64,000 nt of DNA, from contig NZ_JAVDXV010000005.1 of the NCBI RefSeq assembly GCF_031458115.1, forward strand, positions 310,001 to 374,000, in the 5' to 3' direction. The notes under the pieces are model-generated. The model was given only the letters and a program-made list of their open reading frames with translations, was not told the DNA's origin and did not search any database. The stretch is from Pelomonas asaccharophilus_A. Lineage in GTDB: Bacteria; Pseudomonadota; Gammaproteobacteria; Burkholderiales; Burkholderiaceae_C. A program made the translations under genes and the position numbers. Shown piece by piece: positions 28,810 to 38,581 of the stretch (position 1 is the first letter of the stretch; every line of letters begins with the position of its first letter).

Positions 28810-30519
28810 CTACTTCGGCGACACGCGCCAGATCTCGCCCGTCACATCGTCGTCCACCAGCACCGAGCCGTCGTCCTGCACCGCCACCGAGCTGGGGCGG
28901 CCCCAGACCTCTCGGTCGCTGACGACGAAGCCGGTCATGAAGTCCTGGTAGCGGCCCGTGGGCACCCCGTCCTTCATGAACACGCGCACGACCTTGGATG
29001 CGGCGCGCGTGTGGCGGTTCCAGGAACCGTGGAAGGCCAGGAAAAGGTCGCCGTCATAAGTCTTGGGGAAGGCGGCCGGCGCGTTCGGCGCAGCCTCGTA
29101 CATCACCATGCCCAGCGGCGCGGAATGGGCCATCAGCAGCAGGTCCGGTGCGGTCACCTTGTCGCGCAGGTCGGGCCGGTGGCCGGCCAAGCGCGGGTCT
29201 TCATGCGAGCCGATGTAGTACCAGGGCCAGCCATAGAAGGCGCCAGGCTTCACGCGGGTCAGGTAGTCGGGCGGCAGGTTGTCGCCCAGCAGGTCGCGCT
29301 CGTTGATGCTGCAGATCAGCTCGCCGCTGCGCGGGTGCACGTACATGCCGACGCAGTTGCGCAGACCGGTGGCGAAGGTGCGGCGGTTGCTGCCGTCGGG
29401 ATCGAAGGCCAGCACCAGCGCGTGGCCCTCCTCTTCGCCCCAGGCCGCGCCCAGGCCGTGGCGGGCTTCCCAGGTCGCGATGGGCACGGGCGGCGCACGG
29501 CCGATGTTCTCGGCCACGTTGGTGGCCGAACCGATGGACAGGAACATCGTGCGGCCGTCCGTCGAGAACGCCAGCGTGCGCGACGAGTGCGAGCCCACCG
29601 CCGCGCTGAGTCGGGGCACCACCACCTCCGGCTCGCCCGCGGCGACCAGGTCGCCATTGCGATAGGGGTAGCGCACGATGGCATTCACGAACGCCACGTA
29701 CAGGTACTGCGGGTTGGCGCCTGTCGGCCAGAAGGCCATGCCGAACGGCCGGTCCATGCCCGACGCGAAGGTGCTGATGGTGTCGGCCGTCTCGCCGGTG
29801 GACGAGCGGAACACCTTGACCAGGCGCTTGGTCGTGGACGAGATGAAGATGTCGCCGTTGGGCGCCTTCACCATCACGCGGCCGCGGTCGGGGTCGCGAG
29901 CCCACAGCTGCGCCTTGAAGCCTTCCGGCACCGACGGCAGCACGCCCTCGGGCCGCGGCACCGTGCGCGGGCCGTTGCTGGCGCTCTCGGTGGCATAGGG
30001 CTTGGGCAACTGCGAGACCTTCAGCTCGTGGATGCGGCCCGGCTTGTCGGCGCTCCAGTGGCCGGGGTCGTCGGCGGGCTTGATGGGTGGAGTGACCGGC
30101 CGGGCGGCGGCTTTCGCGGGCTGGCCGCCCGTGAGCTGCGCCAGGTAGCGGACCAGCTCGGCACGCTGGCCCGCATCCGCCACGCTGACCGGCATGGTGG
30201 TGCCCGGAGCGAAGCGCGCGGGGTCGGCGAGATAGCGCTCCAGCTCGGCCGCCGTCCAGGTCTTGCCCAGCGCGCCCAGGCTGCCCAGCGCGTCGGAGTA
30301 GCCAAAGCCGGCAGCGCCACCGATCCTGCGCCCGACCACGCCGTGCAGCCCCGGCCCCATCAACGCTCGCCCATCGGGCGACACGGTGTGGCACATCGCG
30401 CAGTTGCCGTCGAAGACGCGCTTGCCGGCCTGGGCGGTCTGCGCCTGCGCGACTGATGTGGCCAGCGCAAGCCCCAGTGCCGCCAGGCGCAGGCAGTCCT
30501 TGATGTTCAGTGGATTCAT
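28810..30519 (-). CDS. Periplasmic sorbosone-dehydrogenase-like protein fused to cytochrome c
   Basis: A 569-residue protein with a Sec signal (residues 1-26), a class I cytochrome c domain and a six-bladed propeller. The heme motif CAMCH is near residue 40 and the axial Met lies in GTTMPVS. The C-terminal 390 or so residues resemble PQQ-dependent L-sorbosone/aldose dehydrogenases (GMDRPFGMAFWP, FYGWPWYYIG, FHGSWNRH). It probably oxidises a sugar in the periplasm and passes electrons straight to its own heme. It starts two bases after the GH2 stop, so it is the last gene of the GH105-GH2 operon and may act on a pectin-derived sugar. The substrate is inferred only. Confidence 0.85.
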   Translation of the reverse strand: MNPLNIKDCLRLAALGLALATSVAQAQTAQAGKRVFDGNCAMCHTVSPDGRALMGPGLHGVVGRRIGGAAGFGYSDALGSLGALGKTWTAAELERYLADPARFAPGTTMPVSVADAGQRAELVRYLAQLTGGQPAKAAARPVTPPIKPADDPGHWSADKPGRIHELKVSQLPKPYATESASNGPRTVPRPEGVLPSVPEGFKAQLWARDPDRGRVMVKAPNGDIFISSTTKRLVKVFRSSTGETADTISTFASGMDRPFGMAFWPTGANPQYLYVAFVNAIVRYPYRNGDLVAAGEPEVVVPRLSAAVGSHSSRTLAFSTDGRTMFLSIGSATNVAENIGRAPPVPIATWEARHGLGAAWGEEEGHALVLAFDPDGSNRRTFATGLRNCVGMYVHPRSGELICSINERDLLGDNLPPDYLTRVKPGAFYGWPWYYIGSHEDPRLAGHRPDLRDKVTAPDLLLMAHSAPLGMVMYEAAPNAPAAFPKTYDGDLFLAFHGSWNRHTRAASKVVRVFMKDGVPTGRYQDFMTGFVVSDREVWGRPSSVAVQDDGSVLVDDDVTGEIWRVSPK

Positions 30520-30521
30520 GG

Positions 30522-33500
30522 TCAGAAGCGCAGCCGCAGGCGGCCTGAATAGTGGCCCGTCGCCGTCGACGGGCCGCCCGCGGGACCCGTCAGCTCGGCG
30601 GCCTGCATCTTGGCGCCCATGCCCGGGATGGCATGCAGAAAGCCGATGTCGCTGGCCGGGAAGTCCACGCTGGTGGTCGGAAAGTCCGCCAGCCGCGCGC
30701 CAAGCTGCAGGAAGCCCGCGCCCTCGCTCTCCAGCACCAGGCTGCCTGACGTCGAGTTCAAGCGCAGCCAGCGCGGGTCGGCGTAGTAGCCGGCGGGCGA
30801 CGCGATGTCGTGCACGCCCAGCACCGGCCCGCGCAGGCGGTTCTGCCAGACCGGGTTCGGCCCGCGCATCAGCGCGCGGATGCCGCTGAGTGTCGCCAAC
30901 GGGCTGTCGAAGCCGATGCCGTGGTACAGCACGGCGCCTTGCAGCGGGTAGGCGTAGTCCAGCACGAGCAGGCCGTCCTCGCCGAGCGTCCAGCGCACGC
31001 GCTCCAGGCCACCCGCGCCGGGCGCTTCCAGCCAGGCGCCTTGAGGCCCCGTGCCCGTCATCAACGCAACCGGCAGCCCGGGCACCGCGAAGCGCTCGGG
31101 CTCGAAGGCCAGACGCAGCGAGACGACGGTGGGCGTGCGCCTGGCGCCGGCCAGCCGCGTCACGCGCACGGCCTTGACGGGCTGCGGCGGGAAGATGTGG
31201 GTTTGGCCGTCGCGCGCCACGCGCGCGCTGTCATACACGGTCTTCCAGCGCTGGCCATCGGCCGACAGCTCCAGCCGGAAGCCGGCCCAGCCGTCCGTCT
31301 CGGCCAGCCGCAGATCGATGCTGGCGATGTTGGCCATCGTCGCGCGGGGGAATTCGTAGACGCCATCGCCGGTGGCGGTAGGCGCCTGCCAGTCCGGCTC
31401 GGCCGCCGGCCGGGGCCGCGCGACGACCAGGCGTGGGCCGTTGGACAGAGCTTGCACATGGCGGCCGCGGGCGACTTCAAGCAGCAGGCCCGTGCGCGCA
31501 TCGAAGCGGGCCGACACGGCACCGGCTTGCAGCCGGATGCTGTCGTCGTCACGCATGACGGTGGGCGTGCCGGCGCGCGGCCCCGTTGCGGCCGATGGTC
31601 GAGCCGGTGCGGCCCAGACCCAGGTCCACAGCGACTCGTCACCTCGCGCAGCCGTCAGGCGCAGCGCATCCGCCTGCCGCCACACCGCCGGCAGCGGCAG
31701 CTTCAGCTCGCCGGCCGCCTGGGGCGCAACACCTGGCCCCGCCATGTCGCCCTGGGCCAGCACGCGCGCCTCGTGGCTGCGGTCCTGCGGCCCCGCGAAC
31801 CGCAGCCATTCCCATCGGAAGCGCACCTCGTTCAGTGCGGTGAAGTCGTACTCGTTGCTGAGATTCAGTACGCCGTCGAAACGGCCGTCCAGCACGGGCG
31901 GCGCGATCTGCACGGGCGACCAGATCTCCCGCACCGTGTCGAAGCTGGCCTCCTTCTGCAGGTGCGGGCCGACGATGCCGTCCGGCGCGTAGCTGCCGAA
32001 CAGGTCGATGCGCCCACCCTGGTCCGTGCGCACCAGGCCTTCGTCCGCCAGATTCCACAGAAAGCCACCAGCGCCGCGCGGCGAGGCCTTCATCGCGCGC
32101 CAGTAGTCGTCCAGGCCCGCGCCGTGGCCGCCGTCGAACAGGCCGTGCAGGAACTCGGTGGGCAGCACCAGCATGTCGCCCGACAGCCGGCGCAGCAGGT
32201 CGGGGTAGCGCGGGTAGTGCTTGGTGTCGATGCCGCCGAACGGCTCCCAGGGATGGATGACCGGCCGGGCCTGCGGGTCGTGCAGCGCGAAGTCGACGTC
32301 CAGCTCGCGGTTCCAGCCGCCCTCGTTGCCGTTGGACCAGATGATGATGCTCGGGTGGTTGACGTCGCGCTCCACGAGCGCGCGCACCAGCTTGCGGCCC
32401 ACCTCGGTGTCATGCGCCTTCTGCCAGCCGCTCAGCTCATTGATGACATACAGGCCCAGCTCGTCCGCCGCCTCCAGGAAGGCCTTCTCGGGCGCGTAAT
32501 GGGCCACGCGCATCGCGTTCATGTTCATGGACTTGATGAGCCGCGCATCCTCGTACGCCTGCGCGCGCGACACGGCACGGCCCGTCTCTGGTCGGAAGCT
32601 GTGGCGGTTGATGCCCTTGAGCATGATGCGTTGTCCGTTCAAGTACAGGCCCTGGCCCTCGCGCACCTCGAAGGTCCGGAAACCAAAGCGCTCGCTGCTT
32701 TGATGGACCGCCTTGTCGCCGTCGAACAGCGTGAGCTGCAGCTGGTACAGGTGCGGCGTCTCGGCGGACCACAGCCGCGGCTGCGCGATGCGCCCCTGCA
32801 GGCGCACGCGCCCCGCGCCGCCGGCGGGGATGGCAACGGCGAACGGGCCACCCACCGCCGCACCATCGCGCGTGGCGACCTGCGCGACGACCCGGGTCAC
32901 CGTGCGCGGCGCGCGCAGCGTGACGTCGGCCGTCAGCTCACCGCTGGCCTGCGCGTTGATGGCCACGTGCGCGATGGACTGCGCCGGCGAGGCCTCCAGC
33001 CACACCGGCCGGTAGATGCCACCGAACACCCAGTAGTCGCCGTGGCGCTCCGCGATGTCGGTGGCCGTCGCCGCGGAGGCCTCACTGACCTGCACCTCGA
33101 TTTCGTGCGCCTTGCCCGGCGTGACCCAGCGCGTGATGTCGTGGCTGAAGCGGTTGAAGCCGCCCTGATGCACGGGTCCCACCTCCTGGCCATCGATCTT
33201 CACGAGCGTGTCGGTCATTACCGCGTCGAAGACCACGCGCACCGTGCGGCCCTGCCATTCCGCCGGCACCGTGAAGCGGCGCTTGTAGATCGCCGTGTCG
33301 GCCGCACGCGGGCCTTTGTAGTAGCCGTACTGGTAGTGACCGAAGCCTTGCTGTTGCCAGTTGGACGGCACCAGGATGCGCGCCTGCTCGCCCGCGCGCT
33401 GGCCGCCGCTGATCGTGAAGTCCCAGGGTACCGCGTCGTCCGGACCGGTGCCGCTCAACATCAGCGTCTCGGTGCGCGGCGCGTCGGCGGCGTGCGCGAA

Positions 33501-33554
33501 GCTGCAAAGCAGCAGGCCCATCAGGCCCATCCAGGTGCGGCGCAAGATGCTCAT
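30522..33554 (-). CDS. Secreted GH2 beta-galactosidase-type hydrolase
   Basis: A 1010-residue family 2 glycosidase with a signal peptide (MSILRRTWMGLMGLLLCSFAHA). The sugar-binding jelly-roll domain (about 35-210) and immunoglobulin-like domain precede the catalytic barrel, with acid/base Glu411 in SNGNEGGWN and nucleophile Glu467 in LPTEFLHGLFDGG. A long C-terminal region (about 570-1010) includes further beta domains, one resembling a discoidin-type module (FRLELSADGQRWKTVYDSA). Beta-galactosidase activity on RG-I galactan side chains suits the neighbouring GH105. Beta-glucuronidase or other GH2 activities cannot be excluded. It is nine bases downstream of the GH105 gene. Confidence 0.88.
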   Translation of the reverse strand: MSILRRTWMGLMGLLLCSFAHAADAPRTETLMLSGTGPDDAVPWDFTISGGQRAGEQARILVPSNWQQQGFGHYQYGYYKGPRAADTAIYKRRFTVPAEWQGRTVRVVFDAVMTDTLVKIDGQEVGPVHQGGFNRFSHDITRWVTPGKAHEIEVQVSEASAATATDIAERHGDYWVFGGIYRPVWLEASPAQSIAHVAINAQASGELTADVTLRAPRTVTRVVAQVATRDGAAVGGPFAVAIPAGGAGRVRLQGRIAQPRLWSAETPHLYQLQLTLFDGDKAVHQSSERFGFRTFEVREGQGLYLNGQRIMLKGINRHSFRPETGRAVSRAQAYEDARLIKSMNMNAMRVAHYAPEKAFLEAADELGLYVINELSGWQKAHDTEVGRKLVRALVERDVNHPSIIIWSNGNEGGWNRELDVDFALHDPQARPVIHPWEPFGGIDTKHYPRYPDLLRRLSGDMLVLPTEFLHGLFDGGHGAGLDDYWRAMKASPRGAGGFLWNLADEGLVRTDQGGRIDLFGSYAPDGIVGPHLQKEASFDTVREIWSPVQIAPPVLDGRFDGVLNLSNEYDFTALNEVRFRWEWLRFAGPQDRSHEARVLAQGDMAGPGVAPQAAGELKLPLPAVWRQADALRLTAARGDESLWTWVWAAPARPSAATGPRAGTPTVMRDDDSIRLQAGAVSARFDARTGLLLEVARGRHVQALSNGPRLVVARPRPAAEPDWQAPTATGDGVYEFPRATMANIASIDLRLAETDGWAGFRLELSADGQRWKTVYDSARVARDGQTHIFPPQPVKAVRVTRLAGARRTPTVVSLRLAFEPERFAVPGLPVALMTGTGPQGAWLEAPGAGGLERVRWTLGEDGLLVLDYAYPLQGAVLYHGIGFDSPLATLSGIRALMRGPNPVWQNRLRGPVLGVHDIASPAGYYADPRWLRLNSTSGSLVLESEGAGFLQLGARLADFPTTSVDFPASDIGFLHAIPGMGAKMQAAELTGPAGGPSTATGHYSGRLRLRF

Positions 33555-33563
33555 CGTGGCTCT

Positions 33564-35591
33564 CTATTTCGGGTCGAAGTCCAGCCGCTGGGCGGCCACA
33601 TGGGCTTCCCAGGCTTCGCGGGTCTTGAAGTCCAGCCCCTGCTCCCACGCGGAGCCGATGTAGTAGACGAAGGGCCGGCCCGGCGTCACGCGGACGCGGA
33701 TCAGGTGGTTGTCGGCGTCGGCGCCGGCGTCGACCACCATCGCGGGCTCCACGCGCACGGCCGTGCCCATCGCGCCATGCCTGGCGTGGGCCGGCGTCCA
33801 GAACATCAACAGGCCGCGCTTCGCGTCCACCGTCAGCGTGCCCCTGGCCGTGCCCACCGGCGTCTTGTTCAGCCCGATGCCGACGATGAGGTCGCCGGGC
33901 CGGTCGGACTCGATCAGCGACTGCAGCCGCGTGAGGTGAGAGCCCAGCAGCAGCGTGAAGCGGCGCGTCTCCCACACGCGGCGGTCCACGCCCACCGGCC
34001 ACGGCGCGTAGCTCACCTGGAAGGACGCCACGTCCGATCCGCTCTGCAGGATCTGGTGCGAGGCCCAGTTGCGCGAGACCCAGAGCTTGTCGTCGAACCA
34101 GATGCCCAGCCCGCCCACACCGCGGCTGCCGCCGACGCCGTAGAAGTCCAGGCCCTCGCCGTGGTCGTCGTGGTAGTTGGGCGTCTTCAGCTGCCGGTCC
34201 ATGAAGGGCCAGCGCACTTTCTTTGCCCAGGCATCGATGCCCGAGCCGGACGGCGGCTCCGCCTTCTGCAGCGCCGGCCCGTAGATGCGGTGCGCGACCT
34301 TGTCGTTCTCCCAGATCAGGTCGTCGGCCCGGTCGGGCGCGTGGCGGGCGACCGCGCGGGGCACCCGCTCCTCGGCCGTGGGCGGCCGCAGCGCGTGGGG
34401 GCCGGTGGCCGGCGTCGTCGACGCCAGGTCGGCCATCGCGGTGCCGGCCAGCAGGAAGGCGCCCACGCCGTAGAGCTGCGTGTCGTCGCGGCTCACGTCG
34501 TCAGGCCGGTCGCTGACCGGCTGCACATGGCCCAGTTTGCCGTCGGCATGCACCGCCCGCAGCAGCGCGGCCCAGCCCTTGCGCGCCGAGGCTTCGTAGG
34601 CGCCTCGGTCGAGCACGCCGCGCTGCACGCCCCAGGCCAGGCCGTAGGTGAAGAAGCCCGTGCCGCTGGATTCGGGCGGGGTGTCGGGCCCATTGGCCAG
34701 CAGCGACGGCGCCCAGTAGCCGTCATCCTTCTGCAGCGCCTTGAGCCGCTGCGCCATGCGCTGGAACAGCGCCACCATGCGCGCGCGGTCCGCGTCGCGC
34801 TCGGGCAGCCGGTCGATGATGCGCGCCAGGCCCGCGAACGCCCAACCCACGCCCCGGCTCCAGAACAGCTTGCGCCCCGCCGCGTCGCGACGCGTGAAGA
34901 ATCGGGAGTCGCGGAAGTACAGGTTCTCTGAGTTGTCGAACAAGTAGTCCGTCGTGGCCCAGAACTCCTTCTTGGCGAACGCCGCATACCTGGCGTCGCC
35001 GGTCTGGTTGCTCAATTCAAACCAGATGGCGGGCGCCATGAACAATGCATCCGACCAGCACCAGCGGGATTGGCAGCCCAGCGCTTCAAAACCAGTGCCG
35101 GCGCGATGCTCGGTGAATTCCAGCGCCACCATGGAGGGTTTCTCCAGGATGGCATCGAATTCAGCCTTTACCTCCGACGCCGCAATCGCTCCCGCGCCAT
35201 TCCTGGCCGCCCACAAATAGGCCTGCGCGATGGCCTGGTCATCCGCAAAGTATTTGCGGGCGGCGAGTTTCCATTGATTGGCTTCACCGCGCTGCAGGAT
35301 GAATTGCCGATAGCGCGGATCGGCACTGCGGTCTGCCAGTTCGGTCATGCCCACCAGCAGCGCAGCCTGCACCCAGCCCCTGGGATTGGGGTAGCTTTCA
35401 CCCGTCTTGATCGGGTTCAGCCCGGCGGCCATGGCGGTGATCTGGTAATCCGCGACGCGCTGCAGAACAGCCATGATTTCTGCAGGTGCCGCCGGTGGTT
35501 TCATACTGCCGGCCACGGGTTCCGCGCAATGCGCCATCGGGGTGAACGCAGCCATTGCCACCAGAATTGCAGCGCGAAATATTCCACCCAT
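33564..35591 (-). CDS. GH105 unsaturated rhamnogalacturonyl hydrolase fused to DUF4861
   Basis: A 675-residue exported protein of two parts. After the signal peptide (MGGIFRAAILVAMAAF to about residue 24) an (alpha/alpha)6 barrel of family GH105 spans about 35-380. It has NPRGWVQAALLVGM, WCWSDALFMAPAIW (with the catalytic-type Asp), GVGWAFAGLARII and GTGFFTYGLAWGV. The second half (about 415-675) is a beta-sandwich of DUF4861 type (ENDKVAHRIYGPAL, YHDDHGEGLDFYGVG). GH105 removes the unsaturated uronic acid left by lyases such as PL11. The longer frame upstream of 35591 lacks a signal peptide at its start and is rejected. It is the first gene of the three-gene operon. Confidence 0.88.
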   Translation of the reverse strand: MGGIFRAAILVAMAAFTPMAHCAEPVAGSMKPPAAPAEIMAVLQRVADYQITAMAAGLNPIKTGESYPNPRGWVQAALLVGMTELADRSADPRYRQFILQRGEANQWKLAARKYFADDQAIAQAYLWAARNGAGAIAASEVKAEFDAILEKPSMVALEFTEHRAGTGFEALGCQSRWCWSDALFMAPAIWFELSNQTGDARYAAFAKKEFWATTDYLFDNSENLYFRDSRFFTRRDAAGRKLFWSRGVGWAFAGLARIIDRLPERDADRARMVALFQRMAQRLKALQKDDGYWAPSLLANGPDTPPESSGTGFFTYGLAWGVQRGVLDRGAYEASARKGWAALLRAVHADGKLGHVQPVSDRPDDVSRDDTQLYGVGAFLLAGTAMADLASTTPATGPHALRPPTAEERVPRAVARHAPDRADDLIWENDKVAHRIYGPALQKAEPPSGSGIDAWAKKVRWPFMDRQLKTPNYHDDHGEGLDFYGVGGSRGVGGLGIWFDDKLWVSRNWASHQILQSGSDVASFQVSYAPWPVGVDRRVWETRRFTLLLGSHLTRLQSLIESDRPGDLIVGIGLNKTPVGTARGTLTVDAKRGLLMFWTPAHARHGAMGTAVRVEPAMVVDAGADADNHLIRVRVTPGRPFVYYIGSAWEQGLDFKTREAWEAHVAAQRLDFDPK

Positions 35592-35757
35592 ATGTGTTCG
35601 CCCTGGATGTCCCGACCGGCTTCTGCCGGATCTCCATATGGAAAACACCTCGAATCCAGATTCAGGGTGTCGCGCACCGCCCCACACGCTCACGCTCGGC
35701 CACATGGCCGGTGGGTCGGAAATGGGATGGTAGGTGGGAACGCCGGGAAAGGGCTGC

Positions 35758-37068
35758 TCAACTATTTGAGCAGTTGTATGACATCGCACCACGACTGAGG
35801 TGCAGCGACTTCATGCCGCGATAGAGCGGGGACGACAGCCAGACGGGTTCGGCCGCCACTTGCAACTGGGGCCATCTCTTCAGGCAGGCACTGAATGCAT
35901 GCTCGGCCTCGAGCAGCGTCAGTTGTGCCCCCATGCAGAAATGGGGGCCGGCACCGAACGAGATCGGCATGCCGACCTGCCGCCCCAGTTCCAGCGACTC
36001 GGCATCGGCGTACCGACCCGGGTCGCGATTGGCGGCGCCCAGCAGCGGCAGCACCAGGTCGCCGCGCTGGATGTCCACGCCGTGGAGTTGGAACGCGCAG
36101 GTCGCCCGGCGCGCCGTGTACTGCACCGGGCTGTCCCAGCGCAGCAGCTCCCGCACTGCCGTGGCGAGTCGCTGAGGCGCGTGGGCGATCGCCAGCCGGT
36201 CGGCCTCCTGCAACAGCCAGTACAGCCCCGTGCCGAGGAAATGGCGCGTGGTCTCCAGCCCGGCGAACAACATCATCACGGCCTGCGACAGCAGCTCCTC
36301 GAAGGACTCCAGCCGGCCGGCTTCGTGATGTCTCAACAACGCCGCCACCAGCCCCTGGTCGTCGAACCGCCGTTGCGCGATGACGCACTCCAGATGCTCG
36401 GCCAGCGTCAACATGCCTTCCGCCGCAGTGCTCGCTTCGTCCTGCGTGGGTGACAGCGAGCCGAGAAAGCCGGCCACATCGATGGAACTGGCCAGCAACT
36501 CGTCGGACGCCTCGACGCTGACGCCCAGCAGCTTGCCGATCACGCGCAACGGCAAGTGCTTCGCGAAGGCATCGATGAAGTCGAACGTCGCGTCGGCGGC
36601 CGTGCGGCGGTCGATGTCGTCCAGCAGCTCGGCCGTGATCTCGACGATAGCGCGCTGCATCGCCGCCAACCCCGCAGGCTGAAAAGGTGCGGACATGAGG
36701 GCGCGCAGCTGCGGATGGCGGGGCTTGTCCGCGAACAGCAGGGCCCTGGAGAACAGCCGCTGCATGTCGGACAGGCGCGCGCCGCTGCCGCTCGCGCGCA
36801 GCTCCCGGCGCAGGATCCATCCCGCCGTGCGGTGCGCCGACAGGCGCGGATCCTTCAACGCGCTCTGCACACCGTCGAAGGTCGTCAGCACCCAGGCGCC
36901 GTTGAAGGCCGCCTCGTCCCAATGGATGGGCCCTGCCGACCGCAAGTCCCGATACGCCGCATACGGACCGAGCGGCCCGTGAGCCCCGAGCGCTACCGGC
37001 ACCGCTGGACGTCGCAAGCGGTCTCGAGATCCGCTGAGGGACTGAACGTACGGGGCTGTCGGCGCCAA
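35758..37068 (-). CDS. Cytochrome P450
   Basis: A bacterial class I P450 of about 436 residues. The oxygen-binding I-helix is FAGLETTRHFLGTGL, the K-helix ExxR is ELLR in AVRELLRWDSPVQYTARRAT, and the heme-ligand loop is FGAGPHFCMGAQLTLLEAE. No fused reductase or ferredoxin is present and none is encoded nearby, so redox partners must come from elsewhere. The start is uncertain: no ATG lies at the front of the frame. I use TTG at 37068; GTG at 37002 is also reasonable, and the extreme TTG at 37146 falls in the tRNA terminator. The substrate is unknown. Confidence 0.85.
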   Translation of the reverse strand: MAPTAPYVQSLSGSRDRLRRPAVPVALGAHGPLGPYAAYRDLRSAGPIHWDEAAFNGAWVLTTFDGVQSALKDPRLSAHRTAGWILRRELRASGSGARLSDMQRLFSRALLFADKPRHPQLRALMSAPFQPAGLAAMQRAIVEITAELLDDIDRRTAADATFDFIDAFAKHLPLRVIGKLLGVSVEASDELLASSIDVAGFLGSLSPTQDEASTAAEGMLTLAEHLECVIAQRRFDDQGLVAALLRHHEAGRLESFEELLSQAVMMLFAGLETTRHFLGTGLYWLLQEADRLAIAHAPQRLATAVRELLRWDSPVQYTARRATCAFQLHGVDIQRGDLVLPLLGAANRDPGRYADAESLELGRQVGMPISFGAGPHFCMGAQLTLLEAEHAFSACLKRWPQLQVAAEPVWLSSPLYRGMKSLHLSRGAMSYNCSNS

Positions 37069-37142
37069 TGAATGGTGAACATGCGGTACTGCAACTGCTG
37101 ACCATCGAAGCCCGCAACGCCGACACGGGCGAAACGCAGGCC

Positions 37143-37181
37143 GCAATAGAAAAACCCGCTGAGCTTGCGACTCAGCGGGTT
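37143..37181 (-). terminator. Terminator of the tRNA-fMet gene
   Basis: On the minus strand, ten bases downstream of the tRNA, an 11-base perfect stem (37171-37181 with 37153-37163, AACCCGCTGAG) and 7-base loop are followed by TTTTTCTATT. This is a textbook Rho-independent terminator. Confidence 0.9.
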
Positions 37182-37190
37182 CTTTTAATT

Positions 37191-37267
<77 letters not shown>

Positions 37268-37327
37268 ACTGAAGCTAGCAGTATATACGAGTTTTGGCCT
37301 TCTTGGCCAGATCGCCAAGAAATCGAT

Positions 37328-38581
37328 TCAAGGCTGTGCGGCAGGCTTGTCTGCCAGGTACTTGCCGTCGGCGCTGAGCTCGGCCCGCCACAGCGCGCGC
37401 AGCCGCGGGTTCACGTCCAGACGCGTGTCGCCCCAGTTGCCCTCGTTGCAGCCCGCGAGCTTCTTGCCTTGCGCATCGACGCGGCACTGCCAGTGCGTGT
37501 AGCGCTGCCAGTCGTCGCTGATCATGGCCACCGCGCGGATGCTGTCGCGGTTGGCGCGCACGAAGGCGAGGAAGGGCTGGTACCACTCGCGCCAGACCTG
37601 TTCCGGCGCCAGCTTCTCGCGCACCGGCTTGCCGGTCTGGCGATAGGCATAGAGGCCGGTCGCGACGTCGTAGTCGAAGCCGCGCGCGGCGGCCTCGGCG
37701 ACGAGGATGGGCTTGCCCTTCTTCTTCAGGTGGTCGACGACCGTCTGCAACGTGCCGTAGCCGTCGTGGCAGTCCTGCGGGTCGAAGACGGACACGCCGG
37801 TCCAGTCGGCGTCGTCGCCGGGATACCAGGCGTCCAGCACCGCGCCGACGTTGTTCATGTCGACGTTCTGCACCGTCCCGCGCGCCTTGCCATCCAGCGC
37901 CAGCGGCTTAGCGGCGATGAGCCGGCCCGGCGTGATGCCGGCGTTCCACGCGTCATGCGACGGGCACAGCACCGCAAGCTGCCAGACGGTGGCGATGTTG
38001 TCGGCCTTCTGCGCGCGGATCTCGGCGCGCATCTTGGACCAGACCGTCTTGTAGGCCGACGGCCAGTAGCCGTTCCACGGCCCCTCGGCCTCGTAGCCTA
38101 TGCGCAGCAGCACCGGCCGGCCCGTGGCCTTGAGGTCGCCGATCATGCGCTGCACATTGGCCCACAGCCGGTTGCCCTCGTTGCTACCGCTGCGGTTGCT
38201 GCCGGTGGCGAGGTCCACGTCGAGCTGGTTGGCCATCCAGAAACCCACGGCGATCGCGCTGCCCTGCAGCTGCGGCGTGCCGGTGATGAAGGCCAGGTCC
38301 TGCGGCCCGAAGCCCTCGGCGTACCAGCTGGCGGTCTTGCTGCGGCTGCCGTCGGCCAGCGTGAAGCCGCCGGAGTCCAGCGTCGGCGCGACATACATCG
38401 TCAGTCCCCAGGGCAGCGGCATGCGGCTGTCCAGCATGTAGTGATGGATGCCGTCGCGGGTCTGGCCCACGAGCACGGCCGTGCGACCCTGGGGGTCGGT
38501 GTGCGGGCCGCCGATCGGCGCGGCAGCCAGGGATGAGCAAGCCAGCGCAAGACCGGCAGCCAGGGTTCGGAACATCATCAT
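37328..38581 (-). CDS. Secreted GH26-like TIM-barrel glycosidase, substrate unknown
   Basis: About 417 residues with a Sec signal after a triple-Met start (any of 38581, 38578 or 38575). The barrel has a plausible acid/base Glu in RIGYEAEGPWNGYW and a nucleophile candidate Glu in KPILVAEAAARG, with AWYPGDDADWTGVSVF between them. This spacing and the YPGDD-DW-G pattern resemble clan-A families, most like GH26 mannanases, though other families are possible. Several cysteines near the C-terminus (WQCRVDAQGKKLAGC) could form a disulfide. A LacI-type operator overlaps the start codons, which fits control by a sugar. No partner genes adjoin it. Confidence 0.7.
   Translation of the reverse strand: MMMFRTLAAGLALACSSLAAAPIGGPHTDPQGRTAVLVGQTRDGIHHYMLDSRMPLPWGLTMYVAPTLDSGGFTLADGSRSKTASWYAEGFGPQDLAFITGTPQLQGSAIAVGFWMANQLDVDLATGSNRSGSNEGNRLWANVQRMIGDLKATGRPVLLRIGYEAEGPWNGYWPSAYKTVWSKMRAEIRAQKADNIATVWQLAVLCPSHDAWNAGITPGRLIAAKPLALDGKARGTVQNVDMNNVGAVLDAWYPGDDADWTGVSVFDPQDCHDGYGTLQTVVDHLKKKGKPILVAEAAARGFDYDVATGLYAYRQTGKPVREKLAPEQVWREWYQPFLAFVRANRDSIRAVAMISDDWQRYTHWQCRVDAQGKKLAGCNEGNWGDTRLDVNPRLRALWRAELSADGKYLADKPAAQP

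Noticed and set aside
30810..34931. Plus-strand open frame of 1373 codons
   Set aside because: It mirrors the GH2 and GH105 genes, both of which have intact catalytic motifs on the minus strand. Its translation has no recognisable domain.
35592..35792. Longer N-terminus for the GH105 protein
   Set aside because: The extra 67 residues contain no signal peptide at their start and would bury the clear export signal that begins at 35591.
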